Assembly (NCBI GenBank): GCA_022605955.1
Contig: JAKCOZ010000084.1
Span: forward strand, 172,501-236,500
DNA length: 64,000 bases
Direction: 5' to 3'
From: Rallus limicola
Taxonomy: Eukaryota; Chordata; Aves; Gruiformes; Rallidae
This document shows positions 12,897 to 27,419 of this stretch, piece by piece. A model generated the notes under the pieces. It did not search any database. It was given only the letters and a program-made list of their open reading frames with translations, and had not been told where the DNA came from. A program made the translations under genes and the position numbers. Each line of letters starts with the position of its first letter. Within the stretch, counting starts at the first letter, position 1.

Positions 12897-13752
12897 AAGT
12901 GGGGGTAGTGCAGCATGCCTCCAGCGCCATTGTATTATGTTTAGTTTATTTGCTTTGTGAGGACTCAACATCCCCATCATTTTTTGTATTTTCTTGATTC
13001 TAGAACACTACCTATTTCCACCCTAAAGCAAAATCTAGCTACAGTCCAATAGTTTCAGCTCTGAAATGTATTGTGTCATGCTCAACAGTGAGGATCACAT
13101 CAAGTGCCACTCTCCACAGTGAAGAGAGCAGTAAAACACAGAGCTCCTGGGGCTTATCTTTTTCTCCCAAAAAATATTGAATTTCTATCTGTGGCCCACA
13201 GCCCTCACTTTCAAATCCTACTGATGCCTCTGGCAGGAAAATCTGGTAGGAGGAATATAGTCTAAGCAGAGGCTTAGCACAAAACCTGTTCCTCTTTGGC
13301 AGGCCGCCATCATTTCTAGGGGGTGAGAAGAATTAAAGATTTCTAAACTGTTCTTAAAAGTTGAAGGATTGTCTGGCTCAGTCAAATTGACACCAGAACA
13401 CTGGGAGATTTTCTGGGTTTTGTTGTTTTGGGTTTTTTTTTTCCCCACCATAAGTAGATCAATGTCCTGGAAAATATCTGCAGTCTTTATACTCCTAATG
13501 ACACTGTATAGCTGTTAGGGCATTGTGTTGGCATTGTTTTACCATAAAAGATGGAATGATGGGAGCAAGATACAGATTTCTAGCTTTCACAACTTGGCAC
13601 TTGATATTACGTTAATTCCTATAGCCGAAGCATTTGTGTGCAATGTTTAGATTACATCGTTGTGGAATATTTTTGAAAGTAAAATGCACTTGTATTTCTA
13701 ACTAGACACACACTCTCAATGTATCATTTTAACTCACTCTCTGTTCCCTTAG

Positions 13753-13804
13753 GAATACTCCAAAACCCAAGTCACTGATGAAACTTTTTACCTGGAGACT
13801 AGTG
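13753..13804 (+). other. candidate internal coding exon, plus strand (52 bp)
   Basis: The segment is bounded by both splice signals. On the left a pyrimidine tract (ACTCTCTGTTCCCTTAG, ending at 13752) follows a branch-point-like TTTTAAC about 22 bases from the acceptor. On the right the donor is GTATGT (13805-13810). The frame that starts on the first exon base is open throughout and reads EYSKTQVTDETFYLETS plus one base. The peptide is hydrophilic and has no low-complexity content. The 52-bp length would shift phase between neighbouring exons. I do not recognise the peptide and see no partner exon with matching phase. Over 64 kb some such arrangements arise by chance, so the call is tentative. 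Confidence 0.3.
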
Positions 13805-16609
13805 GTATGTACAATTTCCAACCTACCTCAGCTTCTGCTGGCAACTGGGAGAAGTGGTGCACATACTCAGCTGATTTTGGGTACCTAGAACAGCTATTTG
13901 AACCAGTGCAGCTTTTGCCATTACTTACTACAGATCTATGAACACTCTGTACTGGACCAGGAGTGAAACTATCCCACTGCCTCCAGAAAGTCAGAAATAT
14001 AAATAAGCTTCTCAGTTTTGGTTTTTTGGGGTTTTATAAATCAGGAATGGTGCAGTTAGGCCAGGAAATATGGACCTCTTTTTTTTACCTGGTAGCAAAG
14101 TCAAATTTCACTCCACTCACTTTAATACATGTGGCATCACTATTTTCAATTGCTTTTAAAATGGTTTGTTGGAGCATATCTCAATTTTTATTAGTTCAGT
14201 TACTATTTAAAATAAATTTGGAAGGGAATAACAGAATTATTTTATTACCAGAAGCAAGGTTTAATTTTTAGACAAATGATACTTTCTTTTCAAATGTTGT
14301 GTGTTACCCAATGCTTCATATTTTTTAATTTGGGTTTTAATTTAAATAGCTTCATTAGAGTGATACCACATTACAATGCTCATCTCTGATGGAGCTCTCT
14401 CAGTGTAAAAAAGAGTCTAAAGCTGTTACCTTCATGCCAAAAGGCTTTTTTTAGTTTGTTTGTTGGGTTTTTTTTCTGACCTAGGAACAATCCCAGTAAG
14501 AGACAATCAATTTCAAAGCAAAGGAATGCCGGACAGAAAGTTCCCTGAGAGTATAATGTCTACATCATATCCAAAAGTCTCCTTCAATAATGTGTCATAA
14601 AATAGTGGCATGGTTGACAGTAAGGGGTCTTAAAAAAATTACAAATTTATTTATATATTTTATTAGATACTCTTTCTATGTACATGCTCTTCCAGCTTTT
14701 TACCATCCAACATAGGCCCTCTATACTGCCAGAACACCTGCCTTTTGATGGAGAGCGTTAATTAACAGGGTCTGTACCAATTTGGTAATCTTGAGTTCAA
14801 AGAGTCTGGCTGCTCCTGAGTTTGCTACCACAAATCTACTTAGATTTTACTTTAGCTTGCCTACTCACAATCTGTTATTCCTACCATCTCCAAACCATGT
14901 GAGCAGGAGAGAAGTCAGCCTTTGTGCATCACCAACACCAGCTTAGCCCTTCAGCAGGGGTTGCAAACTGAAGACCCCACCAGATATTTCAGGTAAATAT
15001 CATGCCTTTAAGTGCTGGAGTAAGGAGTGGGTGCAGAGAGTCGTAGGGAAAGAGCATCATTTTGAGACTGTGCACTTTTATCTCTGGTTTGGGGGTTGAC
15101 TGTGCAGTTTTTTACATAGAAGCAGGATTTGGTGGGGGGAGGATTTCAATCATACAAAAGATGTGGCTTTGAATTTCAATACCTATAATCCGTCACCTTT
15201 TCTCATGCTAAGCAATGTCTCGCTTTGAAAATAGCCCCACAGAAATTATTGTAAAATAAGTTTCTAATCAAAGGGAGCAAGGATTTCAGAAATCAACTGG
15301 GAATGATAGAAAATGAAATCTTCTGCTCAAATTTATGAGTGTATATGATAAGTCATCATGCTCCCCCTCTGGATTTGAGATCTGATCTGAGTATCATAGC
15401 AATGGAACCTGTTTCTGTTTTGTTTTATTTTGAACATATTTTATGTAGTCTGTCTTCCAGCTATGTGAATTGAATTTTTTCCTCTAGCTCTTCTTTCAGT
15501 CATATTGTATTTTACAGGAGAAGATTTTTCTTTGCAGTCAGTTGTTTCCATATAGATTGCTGTAATTTTGGGTTACCTTTATTCATATTAATGATGACAT
15601 TGTTCAACAATATTTGTAGTCCTGTGTTCTTAAGTTCAATGAAGAAACCATAAAAAAAAAATAAAATCTGTGTAGTATTTATTGATGCTATTTCTGGTTT
15701 TGTTTAAAAGTTAAAGGGATTTACATGGAAAAGGGAAGGAAGGTTATGTCATAACTTCTGTGCTAAGTGAAAGGTTTTGTTTGTATAAATCACATACTGT
15801 ATTCATCATGCTAAAGACAAATTATAAACATTTCATTTCACCATTCCCAAAAAAATTACGAATCTGCATCAATAACACTGATTCTGCAGTGGACTGGTTC
15901 CTTTATTTTTCCTTTCTCCATCCCTGGCACTGCTACACAGCAGGACTCATGGTATTAGTTGCCTTTACTGCTTTCCCATCCTTGTGTTGTTGTCTAACTT
16001 GAGTAGCTTGCTCTGGAGAAGCTTGGCCTTTCATTCCTGAGGTCCATTGCTTTTATTCCTTTTCTGCTTTTTCTGTTTTCATTTCCTGATGATGTTGTCA
16101 TCGTCAGTAGAGTTATGATGAACAAGTTTGGTGCTATTTATAGATTCTGGGCTTGTAGCCAGCTATTTTCATGCCTTCAGTGCTATTTAAATCTATTGTT
16201 CATTTTCAAATGCAGAGCAGCTTCCTCTCATTTTGCACCTAGAGCTGTGAGGTTTCTGAATCTAGCAACAACAAAATGGTGCTTTTAGTCTCTGTTTAAC
16301 AAATACATAACATGGAAAGAGTGGAAGTTTTACTTCCTTTGTTTTTGTTGTGGTGTGCATGCTATCACTTAATATTAGTTATTAAAGTGGAGCTTGTGCT
16401 TCTATTGAAGAGAGGCTATGGCATTTTTAAAAGTTTGATTCAAGGGGGGTTCATTTAAAAGCTCATTCTTCTTTTATTTGATAAACTGCTAAGAACATTT
16501 TTAATAACAATATACTATTTAAAAACTCTTGACAAATAGGGATAAATATTCAGCATGCTACATGGACAAGTGCTTCTGAGATTGCTGTATTGTTAATACA
16601 AAGAGAATA

Positions 16610-16611
<2 letters not shown>

Positions 16612-16640
<29 letters not shown>
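16612..16640. repeat. poly-T run (29 T)
   Basis: The longest perfect homopolymer in the window. It follows AT-rich DNA without a recognisable retroelement. Confidence 0.95.
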
Positions 16641-19600
16641 GTGCACCATACTGAAATACATCCCATTACATTAAGGGTATGGCTCCTGCTCTTGTTCCCA
16701 TAGGATCTTAGAGTTTTCCTTTTGTGTATCCTCACTATTTATCTGATTATGGCTCTCTAAAATAGAAAAAAATAGAACGTTTCACAGTAGCTTCTCCTTA
16801 AATTAAGTCCTTCAGAATACAATGAGGATATCTTGCAAGGCTATTGCTGATATAATAAAGCTGTTTCGTTACCTTGAACTGGTGCACCAACACTCTAAAT
16901 CTAATAAGTCAGATACAAAAAAATTTTAATGTTATGTTTGTGACTTAAACTGATAATAAAAAATAGATTTGAAATTTAGACTGATGCATTGCCTTTAAGT
17001 TAGTCTGTTGTGAATGCACAATATGTTCTTAGGCACAGAAGCATGAGGTGAGACAAAAGTGTATCATATTGCTGGCAAGTTCTTTCCACAGCCTTCTGAA
17101 GCTTAACTTTTGTTTATACAGGTGTAATTTGTGTTTTTGGCTTTGCAACTGCAAGTGAAAGATAATCTCAGGCCCTGCATCTCAAACTCCCTGTTTTGCA
17201 AGTATGCTTAGGTAGCTGCAGAGGTAAATATTGTAATGCTTAAGAGGAGATGAAGTTTTGCCAGCCCCTACTGAAACTACATTTTAGAATGTGACTTCTT
17301 TGTCACAATCTTAATGCCATTCCAAGGTGCTAACTGGAATTACTTATTACTGTAGGAGAAGATGTTTACTCAAAAATGACACAGCTTGTTTATTTTGTAG
17401 TTAAGTATTAATATAATAACTTGCATAAACCACTGCACCATATCCATTTTTTAATTACTTGTCTAATTTCTAAAGGATGGCTAAAGTTATTCTGATGTTA
17501 GTGAAAAGGAATTATGTCTTTCTGCAACTGCTTTCCCGTCTTTACATCTGAACTAAAATAAACTCCACACTATGAAAAAATGTAAGGTTTCCCTTTTCTT
17601 TAGAAAGTAATTGAAATGAGGGCTAGTTTTGCAAGTTAGGAAACAGTCTGAAAATTTTGCCCAGCCATCTTTGAGGAAGCTGACCTGGAATGAAGAGTAA
17701 TCATTTGCAAATGACGTAAAAAGAGAGATGGATGGAGAGTGCAAAGAGAAAATAATCCAGAAGAACTTTACAGAGATTCCTGTTGGTGGCAAAGAAGGAT
17801 AAAGAACTAGATGTTGAGGATTTTGAAACTACCTTGACTTTGGTGCATGAGTTCTAGGTTTTACTCCAGAGAGTCAAGATATTATTTATGTTTCTGACAG
17901 ATTACTCAGCTTCTGCAGGCACAGATTCAGGTTGCCTCTCACAACAGGAACACTGACTGCAAAAGCAGAAGGCAAGCAAAGTACAGACATGAGAGAGGTG
18001 AGTTTCAGAAACTGTCATAAGCCAAATGGAGACTATTTTTAACTAATAAAATTATCCTGCATATGCAGGAAATCATTATTGCATACCTTCCAAAAACTGC
18101 AGCCTTCTCAATCTAAATTTATTTGGGATTTACAGATTAGGTGTCTAGGGGACTGTGTCCCCTCATGACTATTTTATTAGGCGTGGTCTCATGCTTACCC
18201 AGACTTCAACATGAAAAAACACAATCACTGGTGATGTAATTCAAAAGCATTTGAAGTAGTGCAAGACCTCTCCTTCTAACTAATTAATAATCAGGTTTCT
18301 GTCTGGTACAGGGAGTGACATGGGTTCTATGTCCTCTTCATCTTGAGAAGACGTAAACCAAGAACTCTTACCTTCTTAAAGAAACACTATGATAACAATA
18401 TAACCTTGAATATGATCTTTTATCTCTTATTTGCTTGAAAAGGAGTCACTTGTGAATAAAAGAAGAAAATCCATATAGAACTTCTGGGCCCCAAAAAGGC
18501 AAACTCCAGAGAAAGTGCTGTTGCTCCAATAGTAATTAGAACACTGTTCTTTTGTAGAGCAAATACTTCCTAGGACTGTTTATGTGTTTTCTATTAAACA
18601 GCTGTCATAAACTATATATTGTTGTCACCTTCACATTCCTCTTCACTGATGTTTCAAAAGAAAAAGTTAGTCATGCATTTACAAGGGGAAATTGTAGACA
18701 CTGATGCCTGGTAGAAGGCTTAGGGTTAGGCATCTAGCCAGAAGGGCTAAATCTGTGGATGAGTTGGGGTTTCAGATTTATCTCTCCTCAATTTTTTCTA
18801 TCATTTAACATGGTCCTGTTCAGGTTGTTTAGAACCCCAGTCCTAGGTCAATGCATAATTTTCTCTGGAGCCTATACAGAAATTTTCAGGTGACTATAAC
18901 TGGGGACAAGAAGCTTCAAAATGTTTACATTTATAAAGCCAGCAGTACTTGCATAAAGGATACCTGCACAAGTCAAAGTGTAAAATCAATATTATTTCCA
19001 TGAATACACAGCTTATAGTGCGGTGTGTCAGTCAGGAAGTACTCAATACACAATTGGCCAGAAGTTTTTAGCAGACAGTCAAAGATGGACAATGGCAAGA
19101 GGCAGATCTGAAGTCGAAGACTGGACTGACAAATCTGAACTGACAATGGTGTGTATAAAGGGAAGGACTACCTTTTAATATTGGTAGTGGGGATTTGGTG
19201 AGACTAGTGGATTCTATTTCAGATTTCATCAGAAACTCATGGCGACTTTTCTTAGGTAACTTTGGCCTTGTGTGCTGTGGAAAGTAAAATCTTAAAAAGA
19301 CCCCAGCCCTAGATAAATTGTATACAGAGATCCACTTTTTATCCCTTAACTGTTATGCTTCGGAGAAAAATGCCTGTAAGACTCTGGAGTACTTTTACAC
19401 TGCAGTTCCCACTGGTTCTAGTAGCAGTTCATCAAAACTAGTGAAATTCCCAGCAAAGGGAGTTTCTTTAAAATTTCCTTAAACAGACCTAGAATTGTCT
19501 GGCTCTGGCTCTGTATATACAAATAGAAAACTCCCTGCCTCGTTAGTACAGTGCATCTTTTGAACCATAATTAATTAATCTTGGAAAGGATGTTTGCAAT

Positions 19601-21069
19601 GCTCAGATGGAAAGAGAAATGTGTTATTATTATGAATAATTAATTTTCAATGGTTGTGTGGGATTTCATGCCATGAGAGTCTCATTGATTTTAATGGAAG
19701 TCACATGGCTAAGCCCACTCACTGTTGTAAATTTGCAGTGTTTGGGGATTATAAAAAGAGATCAAAGCATCTCCATGTCAGCTGTGGTAAATTACATGTC
19801 CTATTCTGAATAAGTGGGGGCAAAAGTGAAATGCCCATTTAAAACAACCAGGTCTTACTTGTCTGGCAAGCTGTTGATACAATCTGCTTTACCCTAGTAA
19901 AAAGCTGGACCCATCAGAGGATTACAATAAAACTTTGATGGTAGGGGTTATTTTAATAGACATACTAACAAAATTATTTTCTGGTAAGTTGTAGTAAAGA
20001 AATACCTGAAATTGGATTGGTTTGCAATGTCAATAGCATATTGAAGTCTTGGCAGGTACTGAAGTTCCATGGCCATATATTTTGTAAATGGCTCCTTATT
20101 TTAAAGAAGGCTGATAAGGGAGAGATTGCCTCTCTTACAAGAGGGGATTGGAAAATATGATGGACTCAGCTGGGCCCAGAGCACAAGTCAGAAGTTTTGA
20201 TGCAATGAAAAACACTGTCACTAGTGGAAGATACAATCTTGAGCAGCTATCATTCGGCTGCCAGGCAAAAGGATGTTCTGAATGGGCAGAAGTGGAACAG
20301 GACATGTAAGCATGTCCGGCACTCCTGGTGGGTACTGGGAATAACATTTGAGATGCCCTGTAACTTTCCTTATCCACTAAGTGCAGTTGCTGATTTAACC
20401 CTTTCCTCTGGTCCAGTCATTTCTAGTCTCCGTACTGAGAGGCACAGGTTACATAGCACTCACTGGTATCCAGATCCTGTTCACTTGTCCAGCACTCCAT
20501 TTCAGCCAGTACCATGCAGTACGTTTAACTCAGCAGCAACGACCTAGTAACACTGACTTCGTCAGAACTCATCATATACTAATCTACTAATGACAAAACC
20601 CTGCAAAACTGCAGTAACCTTCTTCAGGATGCTCAGGCTCCAGTGGTGTCTTTATGTATCTATCAATCTTACTTACCAGTCCGTCCTCTGCAGCACTTTC
20701 TCCGTATATGACCCTTAATATTCCCCTTGGATTAATGTGTCAATGCTGTAAATGTTATGGAATTGGTACAAATAACTCTCTATTACATTAAAAAACTTGT
20801 ATTTTGCTCAAACTCTAAGGTAGTTTTGGAAACTAAAATACAGATCCTCTGTCAGCAGAACACAAGTGGAACTGTAGGTAGCAATGCTGCTTTAAACTGT
20901 TTCACTTTGGGTTCAACAGGGAAAAGCATGCTTTAACGCTTTTTCCTAGGTTGAGGAATTCCAGCTCCATTCCTGCTATATTACTGGAAAAAAAAAAACA
21001 TGCTGTGACTCTATTTACACCATGTAGAGTGATGGGAGAAAAATATTTAAAAACATCCTTCATCTCCAG

Positions 21070-21093
21070 ATTCTGACCACCTTCAAAATGGAG
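21070..21093 (+). other. possible 24-bp microexon, plus strand
   Basis: A pyrimidine-rich acceptor (CATCCTTCATCTCCAG, ending 21069) and a good donor (GAG followed by GTAAGC from 21094) enclose exactly 24 bases. One frame reads ILTTFKME. Length is a multiple of three, as in many neuronal microexons. Such short acceptor-donor pairs are common by chance, so this is only a lead. Confidence 0.12.
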
Positions 21094-23643
21094 GTAAGCC
21101 ATTATTTTTTCCCTCACTGTGGTTGCTGTTGTTAATCTCCAAGCTTGATGGGGCCAGAACTGAAAAAACAAATATATTGAGAAGGAGGTTTCATTTGAGA
21201 TATGTCTCTTATGGCTAAACAGAGTAATCTACAGGAAATTCATGGGGAGCACCAGTTGTCATGAATCACAGAAAAAGCGCAGGTTAAAGATTCTGAACAG
21301 GACTTAGCTTAATTAGGCTTAAACTTAAAGGGTACAAGAAACAGAGCTGAAATGCTGGAACTCTGAGAACTGCCTTTTGCCAGTGTGACTGTGGAGGATG
21401 GAGGGGAAACACGCGATGTTAGCCTGCCTGTTGTGATCCGAGACAGGGAACGGCATGCGGTGCAGTCATTCCTACTTCTGCCTCCTCAGCCCTGATGGAT
21501 GCTGGCTGTGAGAAAAATGAAGATCGAGTTGGGGTAAAAATTGCAGCTTTCTATTCATGTTTGCCTAAAACGATGGTACCTGTAATGGCCTGAAGTACAG
21601 TAAATGTAAATTACCTTCGTAACAGAGGTTAGCTTAATGAACCTTTTTGAAGTATTGCATATTTTTGTATTATAAAACTGCCACTCTGTATGTGATCAGA
21701 CACAGAATTGGAGACAGTAAAGTGAACCACTTCCATGAATAAATGCTCTGAAATTGGCTGTCTTGCATAGGTGGATTAAACATTTGATATAGCCGGATAC
21801 ACCTGCTGGAAAAATCAGGCTTTTCTGCTGAGTGTTATAGCAACGAGGGGATTCACTAGGTGGACCGGAGCACTTTATGTATTCTTAAATTTCTATATGC
21901 TTGTAACATACATCTAGGCAAAATAACACTTAAAATATTAATCCAATAGATATTTAATAGATCTAGCCCACTGCTGAAGGGATAATCCAACAAAGAATGT
22001 CATTGACAGAACCGATGTTTTTTTCCTTATATTTTCAAATATATATCTATGACATAATGCATTCCTTGCACTGCACCTGTTTATTAAAATCTCCAGAAGG
22101 GGTTACCTTTTGAATATAAATTAGGAGTTTTTTAACTAAAATTAATATTTTTGTCCCCTCCTTTTGATGTTAAGTGGTTTATAAATTATAGGTAATGTGG
22201 CTATTTTATACACAGATCTCTATTGGAAAGTTGGCAGAAAGTCTGTCTGTTTATTCAAATAAAGAATGGTAATTAAACCTGTTTAAAGACAAACTGTTTC
22301 TAATTAATTTAAAATTTATGTTAGCCTTTCTTCTCTACTTTGTGAAACTGTTCTAAAATATCCCTTTTTTCCTTTTCCATAAAAACCTCTAGCAATCTTT
22401 TAAATTAGGTCTACTAATGGCTTTAGTTTGAAACTTCAGAACTATTTTCCATGTGTTTGGCAGCCTTTATATCAATCCACTTAAATTTTCTATTTAATTT
22501 CCTAAACTTTGTGTGATGCCACTGTCCTTATTTCCTCATTCTTGAATATATTTTAGCTTCATACAAATTGTTTTATAAGAAAAACAGAGGTGAAAGCCTT
22601 ATAATACCAGAATGGTAGTCTTTTCTTCCTTTCCCAATCCTGATACTATTTTTGCTATTGAACATCTTGAGAAAACATAGCAAAAATTACAATCTGAATC
22701 CCACCCTTTGGAGTACATAAAGAAAATAAAATGCTTGTTTCGCAAGTGTTTTGTATCATATAAATTAAAAAGTGATTCAAATATATGAACTCATAAGTCT
22801 GTGAATTTTACGACCTCTGAGTCATCCTAAATACAATTTGATTGCCTTAGGGTGCATTGAGCTGTTGTAAAATACAGGTTGCTTTCATGTGGAGAAAGGA
22901 ATCATAGAAATGTGTGAGAATTAAATTTTAATGCAATTTAAAATGTAACCTTGCCAATTGCAATATATATGTTTGTCATTTCTGCTTTTGACTTGTACTA
23001 AACAGCACTTTGATTATTACACAGGTAAAATATTCAGTGTTATGTTATGGCTACTGCAGGCATTGATTAAACTCTCCAGTGTTCATGAGGGCTGACAGGG
23101 ATTCAAAGGAGGAAATGTAAAACTTGAAGGTACAGCAGTATAGTGACATTTCACTCTATAAAGCTGCCAATATTTTAATCCTGCACGTAAATCATTTTCA
23201 TCAGTTCAATTCCATATCTTAATTTGTGTAGCAAACAAAGTATTGGATCGCATTATGTTTAATAATTAAGAATGTGATATCAATTTCCATATATTTTAAG
23301 ATCCTGAACAAGAAATAGAGTTAACATTTTTAGCTTCAATTTGTTTGCTTTACAAAATAAGAATGATTAAGGATTAGGTCTAATTTTCATGCTGTGATCA
23401 ACCAAAGTTTCATTATTTGCTTTTATAGAACCTTTAGTTTCTCTGCTTAAGTGATGTCTTCGTCGATGATCATGTTGTATTCATTTAGAGTGATGATTGA
23501 TATGGTAATAGATACAGTGTGATTGAAAGCAACCTTTGTCAATAGGAAGGCCAAATACTCAAACAGTGTATTGGTCTGAGTTTGCTCATTATTGGAGACC
23601 TTTCATAGTCATATTGACTTGCTGTCCAAATGTTGTTACTTAC

Positions 23644-23709
23644 CTGATGCTTTCATTGTTTAAATGGTATAGACATTGGTATTGAACATGACTTTTCCCA
23701 ATATTTGTC
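23644..23709 (-). other. candidate internal exon, minus strand (66 bp)
   Basis: On the minus strand the segment ends CATCAG followed by GTAAGT (donor bases at 23638-23643), a textbook donor. It starts after an acceptor with a T/G-rich tract (GTGTGTGTTTTAG). Of the three frames only the one offset by one base is open; it reads TNIGKSHVQYQCLYHLNNES. The length, 66 bp, is a multiple of three, so it could be skipped without changing frame. The peptide is not one I recognise. It could equally be a non-coding RNA exon or chance. Confidence 0.22.
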
Positions 23710-25360
23710 CTAAAACACACACATGGCTCAATTATCCACTGAAAATGCTTAAGGTCTATTTTCAGGGTATTAAAAGGGTATTTTGGGAATATAAACTAAA
23801 ATTTTTTGGCAGTGAAAAACAGTGTCCTATGCTAGTGATGTTGGTGCACTGTTTTCTGTACTGTGACTTTGTATTCCTTGATTTTAGAAAACAATGGGAA
23901 GTTTGTTTTTTCTGAAATGCTTCCTTCACAGCTGAAGAAGTCCAGGGAATCACTCTTGTGAAAAGAACATTCCAGGGTCATAGAAAATATTACTATTCCC
24001 TTATATGTAGATTTTACCACTCAAGAGTTTTTCTGTTCTCCTTGGAGAAACTATTCTTGAATCATTCTGGACCTAATAAGTATTAGACCAGCCTAGAAAT
24101 TTGGCCTTGATTTGAATAATGAAGCATTTCAGGAATATCAGGAAAATTCAGTCCCCTTCCCTCTTCATCCTTATTATACTTTGAAATTTGCCAAGATACC
24201 AGGCACCACTAAACTCTTCAGCAAAAGCTTAGGGATACAATATAAACCAAAAGGCAATATATTACACACAGGCAACAGGACATAGGAATTGGATCATGCC
24301 TTATGACTTTCAATGCACCACAACAGCAGAGAACTATGAGGGGGTAGGAGGACACAGAACAGGGTTTAATCATGAACTAGGAACAAGGTGGTTTAAATGT
24401 GATATATGGGTCTCCCTCCTAACAGACTTTAATTACTACACTAAAAACAATATCATGACTCTACCTTCCTGTCTTGTCTATATCTTTCAGAAGATATCCT
24501 CCATATCTTCCCAGGACTTTCTTTTGCTAAATCTTTTGCATGGCTGAAAAGATCTTAAATAATCTCCATTTTACACCCTCTTACTTACTCCAAAAAAATG
24601 ACTAGTTCTATTGTAGATCTTGCCAGATTCCTGCTTACTTTTGAAAAAAAAAAAAACCCACTCAAAAATGAGGTGACAACATAAAAAAATAAACCTTTGA
24701 CTCATGGAAGATAAGGACATGGAGAAAACGCAGAAAAGTTTTTCTCTTTTTCCCCTTGATTGTATTTTCCCTAATAAAAATTTACTTGACTAGAAATTTT
24801 ATTCATAATTTAAATTTTATCAACTACTATAGGTGATTGTGAATAGCACCCAAACAAGCTTTGCTTATATAGTTTTCAATTAAATGTATAGTAAACATTT
24901 TTCAGTTTCTGAAGTCTCCTGTGATAGTTGCTTCATAAAAATGTAATGAAAGGCTAGTTTAGAAGTTTGCAAGCTAAGGATACTAACATAGCAGATGCAC
25001 TTTGAAAAAATTACACTTGAAGATTTAATTAGATTTCTCTCCAAGGCCTGAGGAGTTACCTATTCTAGCCTTGAAACTGTCTATATTTGCTTCTTGTGAT
25101 TTGACCAGCACTGTTTTCCTTCTAAATCACCTATTACTCAAAGTACTATCAAGCTATGACTTTTTTGAAGTTTGTGAGTACCAACTCTTATCCTTGTAAT
25201 GTCTTATCTCTGCCTATATGTACTTCCTGAACTCGTGACACCAGCCATCATCATACTACAGATATATCAGAAGACTGCCAATAATAATCATGCAGCTATT
25301 CTTTAAGAAATTATACCTTTTCATATTAAGGTGTGAGTATGTATAGTGAAGAGTATTTTG

Positions 25361-25378
25361 AAAAAAAAAAAAAAAAAA
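25361..25378. repeat. poly-A run (18 A)
   Basis: Perfect A run in spacer, preceded by TATTTTG. No parent retrocopy is visible. Confidence 0.9.
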
Positions 25379-27403
25379 TCTTTCTCTTGTGTAAGTGCTG
25401 TAATGTTCTCCCTAGTTTCCTGGAAATACACGCAGTTGTGATGAATACCCAAGGTAAAGCTTCTTTCATTCATTTGTTTCTGAACTGAGCAACCTCTTAA
25501 AATTGAATCTAGACTCTAGAAGGATATGCATATATGTCCTTATTAGGCTGGATGTGAAGATAAACTGCATATTTCAGAGGTTTTTTTTAAAGATAAATAA
25601 TGTAAAATGCTATGTTTGCTTCGTTGGATTTTTACTTCACTTTTGGTAATGTTCCCTTAATTAAAAATAAATAAGAAAATCCAGACCTGCGGATATTTAT
25701 TAAAAATCTCAGGAGAGAAGCCCTCCAGCTTCCTACAGCATTTAATTTGTAGGAATTGAATGCTGTGCTGTACTCAGCAGATTTATTAAAGAAATATATA
25801 CTCACTTCCAGAAAAGATCAGTAAGTATAAGTGTGGGTATTTTAAGAGGTTTTGCTCTCCCTTCCATATAATACTAATGAGGAAATATTTCTGTTTACAC
25901 AGAAAAACAACTTAAACAAAGCATCGGCATCAGTGTACTCCTGCCTATGGGTCTCTGGCCTTCCCAGTATATACTGCACTGAAGAGGAGCCGTCGTGTTG
26001 CCCCAACTCTAACGTTGGTTATGCAAACTCAGATTTTCCCACATGTAAAAGCTGAAACTGTCTGAGACTTAAAAAGTTGACTGCCAGTGATAAAGTGGTA
26101 TAATCGAGTGTAGCGACTCCTTGGCCTTATGCATACAAACTGAAATTGCCCGCTGAGCAACTCGGTAACATTGGCAGAAATTGCAGTGTTTACTGCTAAA
26201 CTCTTAATATTTGCAAAAAGCTGTCATTGAATAGCACCTGGACACCAAGGCATGTCCTATTTCAAACAAATGAAAAAAGCATCTCCTAGGGAAAGCTAGA
26301 AAGAGGGAAAACTTATAGACGCTGAGATGTAAAGGAGGAAGACAATGCAAACAGCAGACATTGTGAAAGATAGTTCAGCAATGTGGAAGCAGAGAGCAAT
26401 TAGAAACAAAGGAGATGAAAATGTCCCTGATGACAGGCAGGCAACAGACTGAAAATGCTCACTTTTCTTTCTAGAGATATAACAACATTCCTTTTTTCTG
26501 CCTTTTGGGGACATCTACACAGTATTTATTGGCAGATACGATTCCAGGCTGCTTCTCTTCTGAGCTGTCAGGCACAAAGCTTTCTAAACTGGAAAATATT
26601 CCAATTATTGGGATTTTTCCCAAAAGTTCAAAAAGGAATAGGAAAACAGGAAAATTCAGGTCATAACATCTTTATTCTCCAGTAGCACAAGCCAGGGATT
26701 GCTATTTTTTACTTGATAATAGTTACTTTCTATTTTTTAAGTCAGTCTGGAATTCAGAAGGCTTGCAATGCCTAGCACTTATGAGTAACCTCTTCTGGTG
26801 TTGAGGGAGGGGAAAAAAAACCAAAAACAGCTCTTGTGGGATTCCCACTGCTGAGAGGCCTTCTGGAAGAAATGGTGTTTCTTTGGCATGGGTTGCTCTG
26901 TGGGGGAAGTTGACGGGAATATGCTAGGCTTAACCAAAACAAATTTGCACATCTGTTTTATAACTTTACAGCTTACCATAACAACAAGAACAACAATGAG
27001 AGTGAGAGTGAATAAAATACTCATACTGGTAAAATGTGGGCAGTCATGAACTAAGGGCAAGAAATCACTCTAGCGCTGGAACCACTTGCAATGGGCACTG
27101 AAGGCAGCAAGAAAGTTTGAGAAAACAGTTCCGATTGTGAAGGAGTTGTTTGGTTTTGCTAGGAAAGGCAAAGATTTTGGCCAAGGAGTTTCTCTTTGGT
27201 AATGAAGCCCCAAAGTACTATGTACTCCCTTTTCAAAGGAGATGAAGCATTTCGAAGACTGCTGAGAAAAGATGGAGATTGTTGAAGCAACTGCTTAAAA
27301 ACTGAAAAGACAATCAAACAGTAAAATATTTTTCTATTTAGTTGTGAGTTTATTCAAGAGGACAGTGCTGGGAATGATAATGTAGATGCGAGGAAATCTG
27401 GTA

Positions 27404-27419
27404 GATCTGATCTGATCTG
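27404..27419. repeat. GATCT pentanucleotide repeat, about 3 units
   Basis: Three consecutive GATCT units. Minor simple repeat. Confidence 0.7.

Noticed and set aside
20135..20760. GC-richer patch with frames on both strands and a minus-strand CTG|GTAAGT donor after VIYGESAAEDGL
   Set aside because: No acceptor with a pyrimidine tract is present, and the overlapping frames on both strands suggest low stop density more than a gene.
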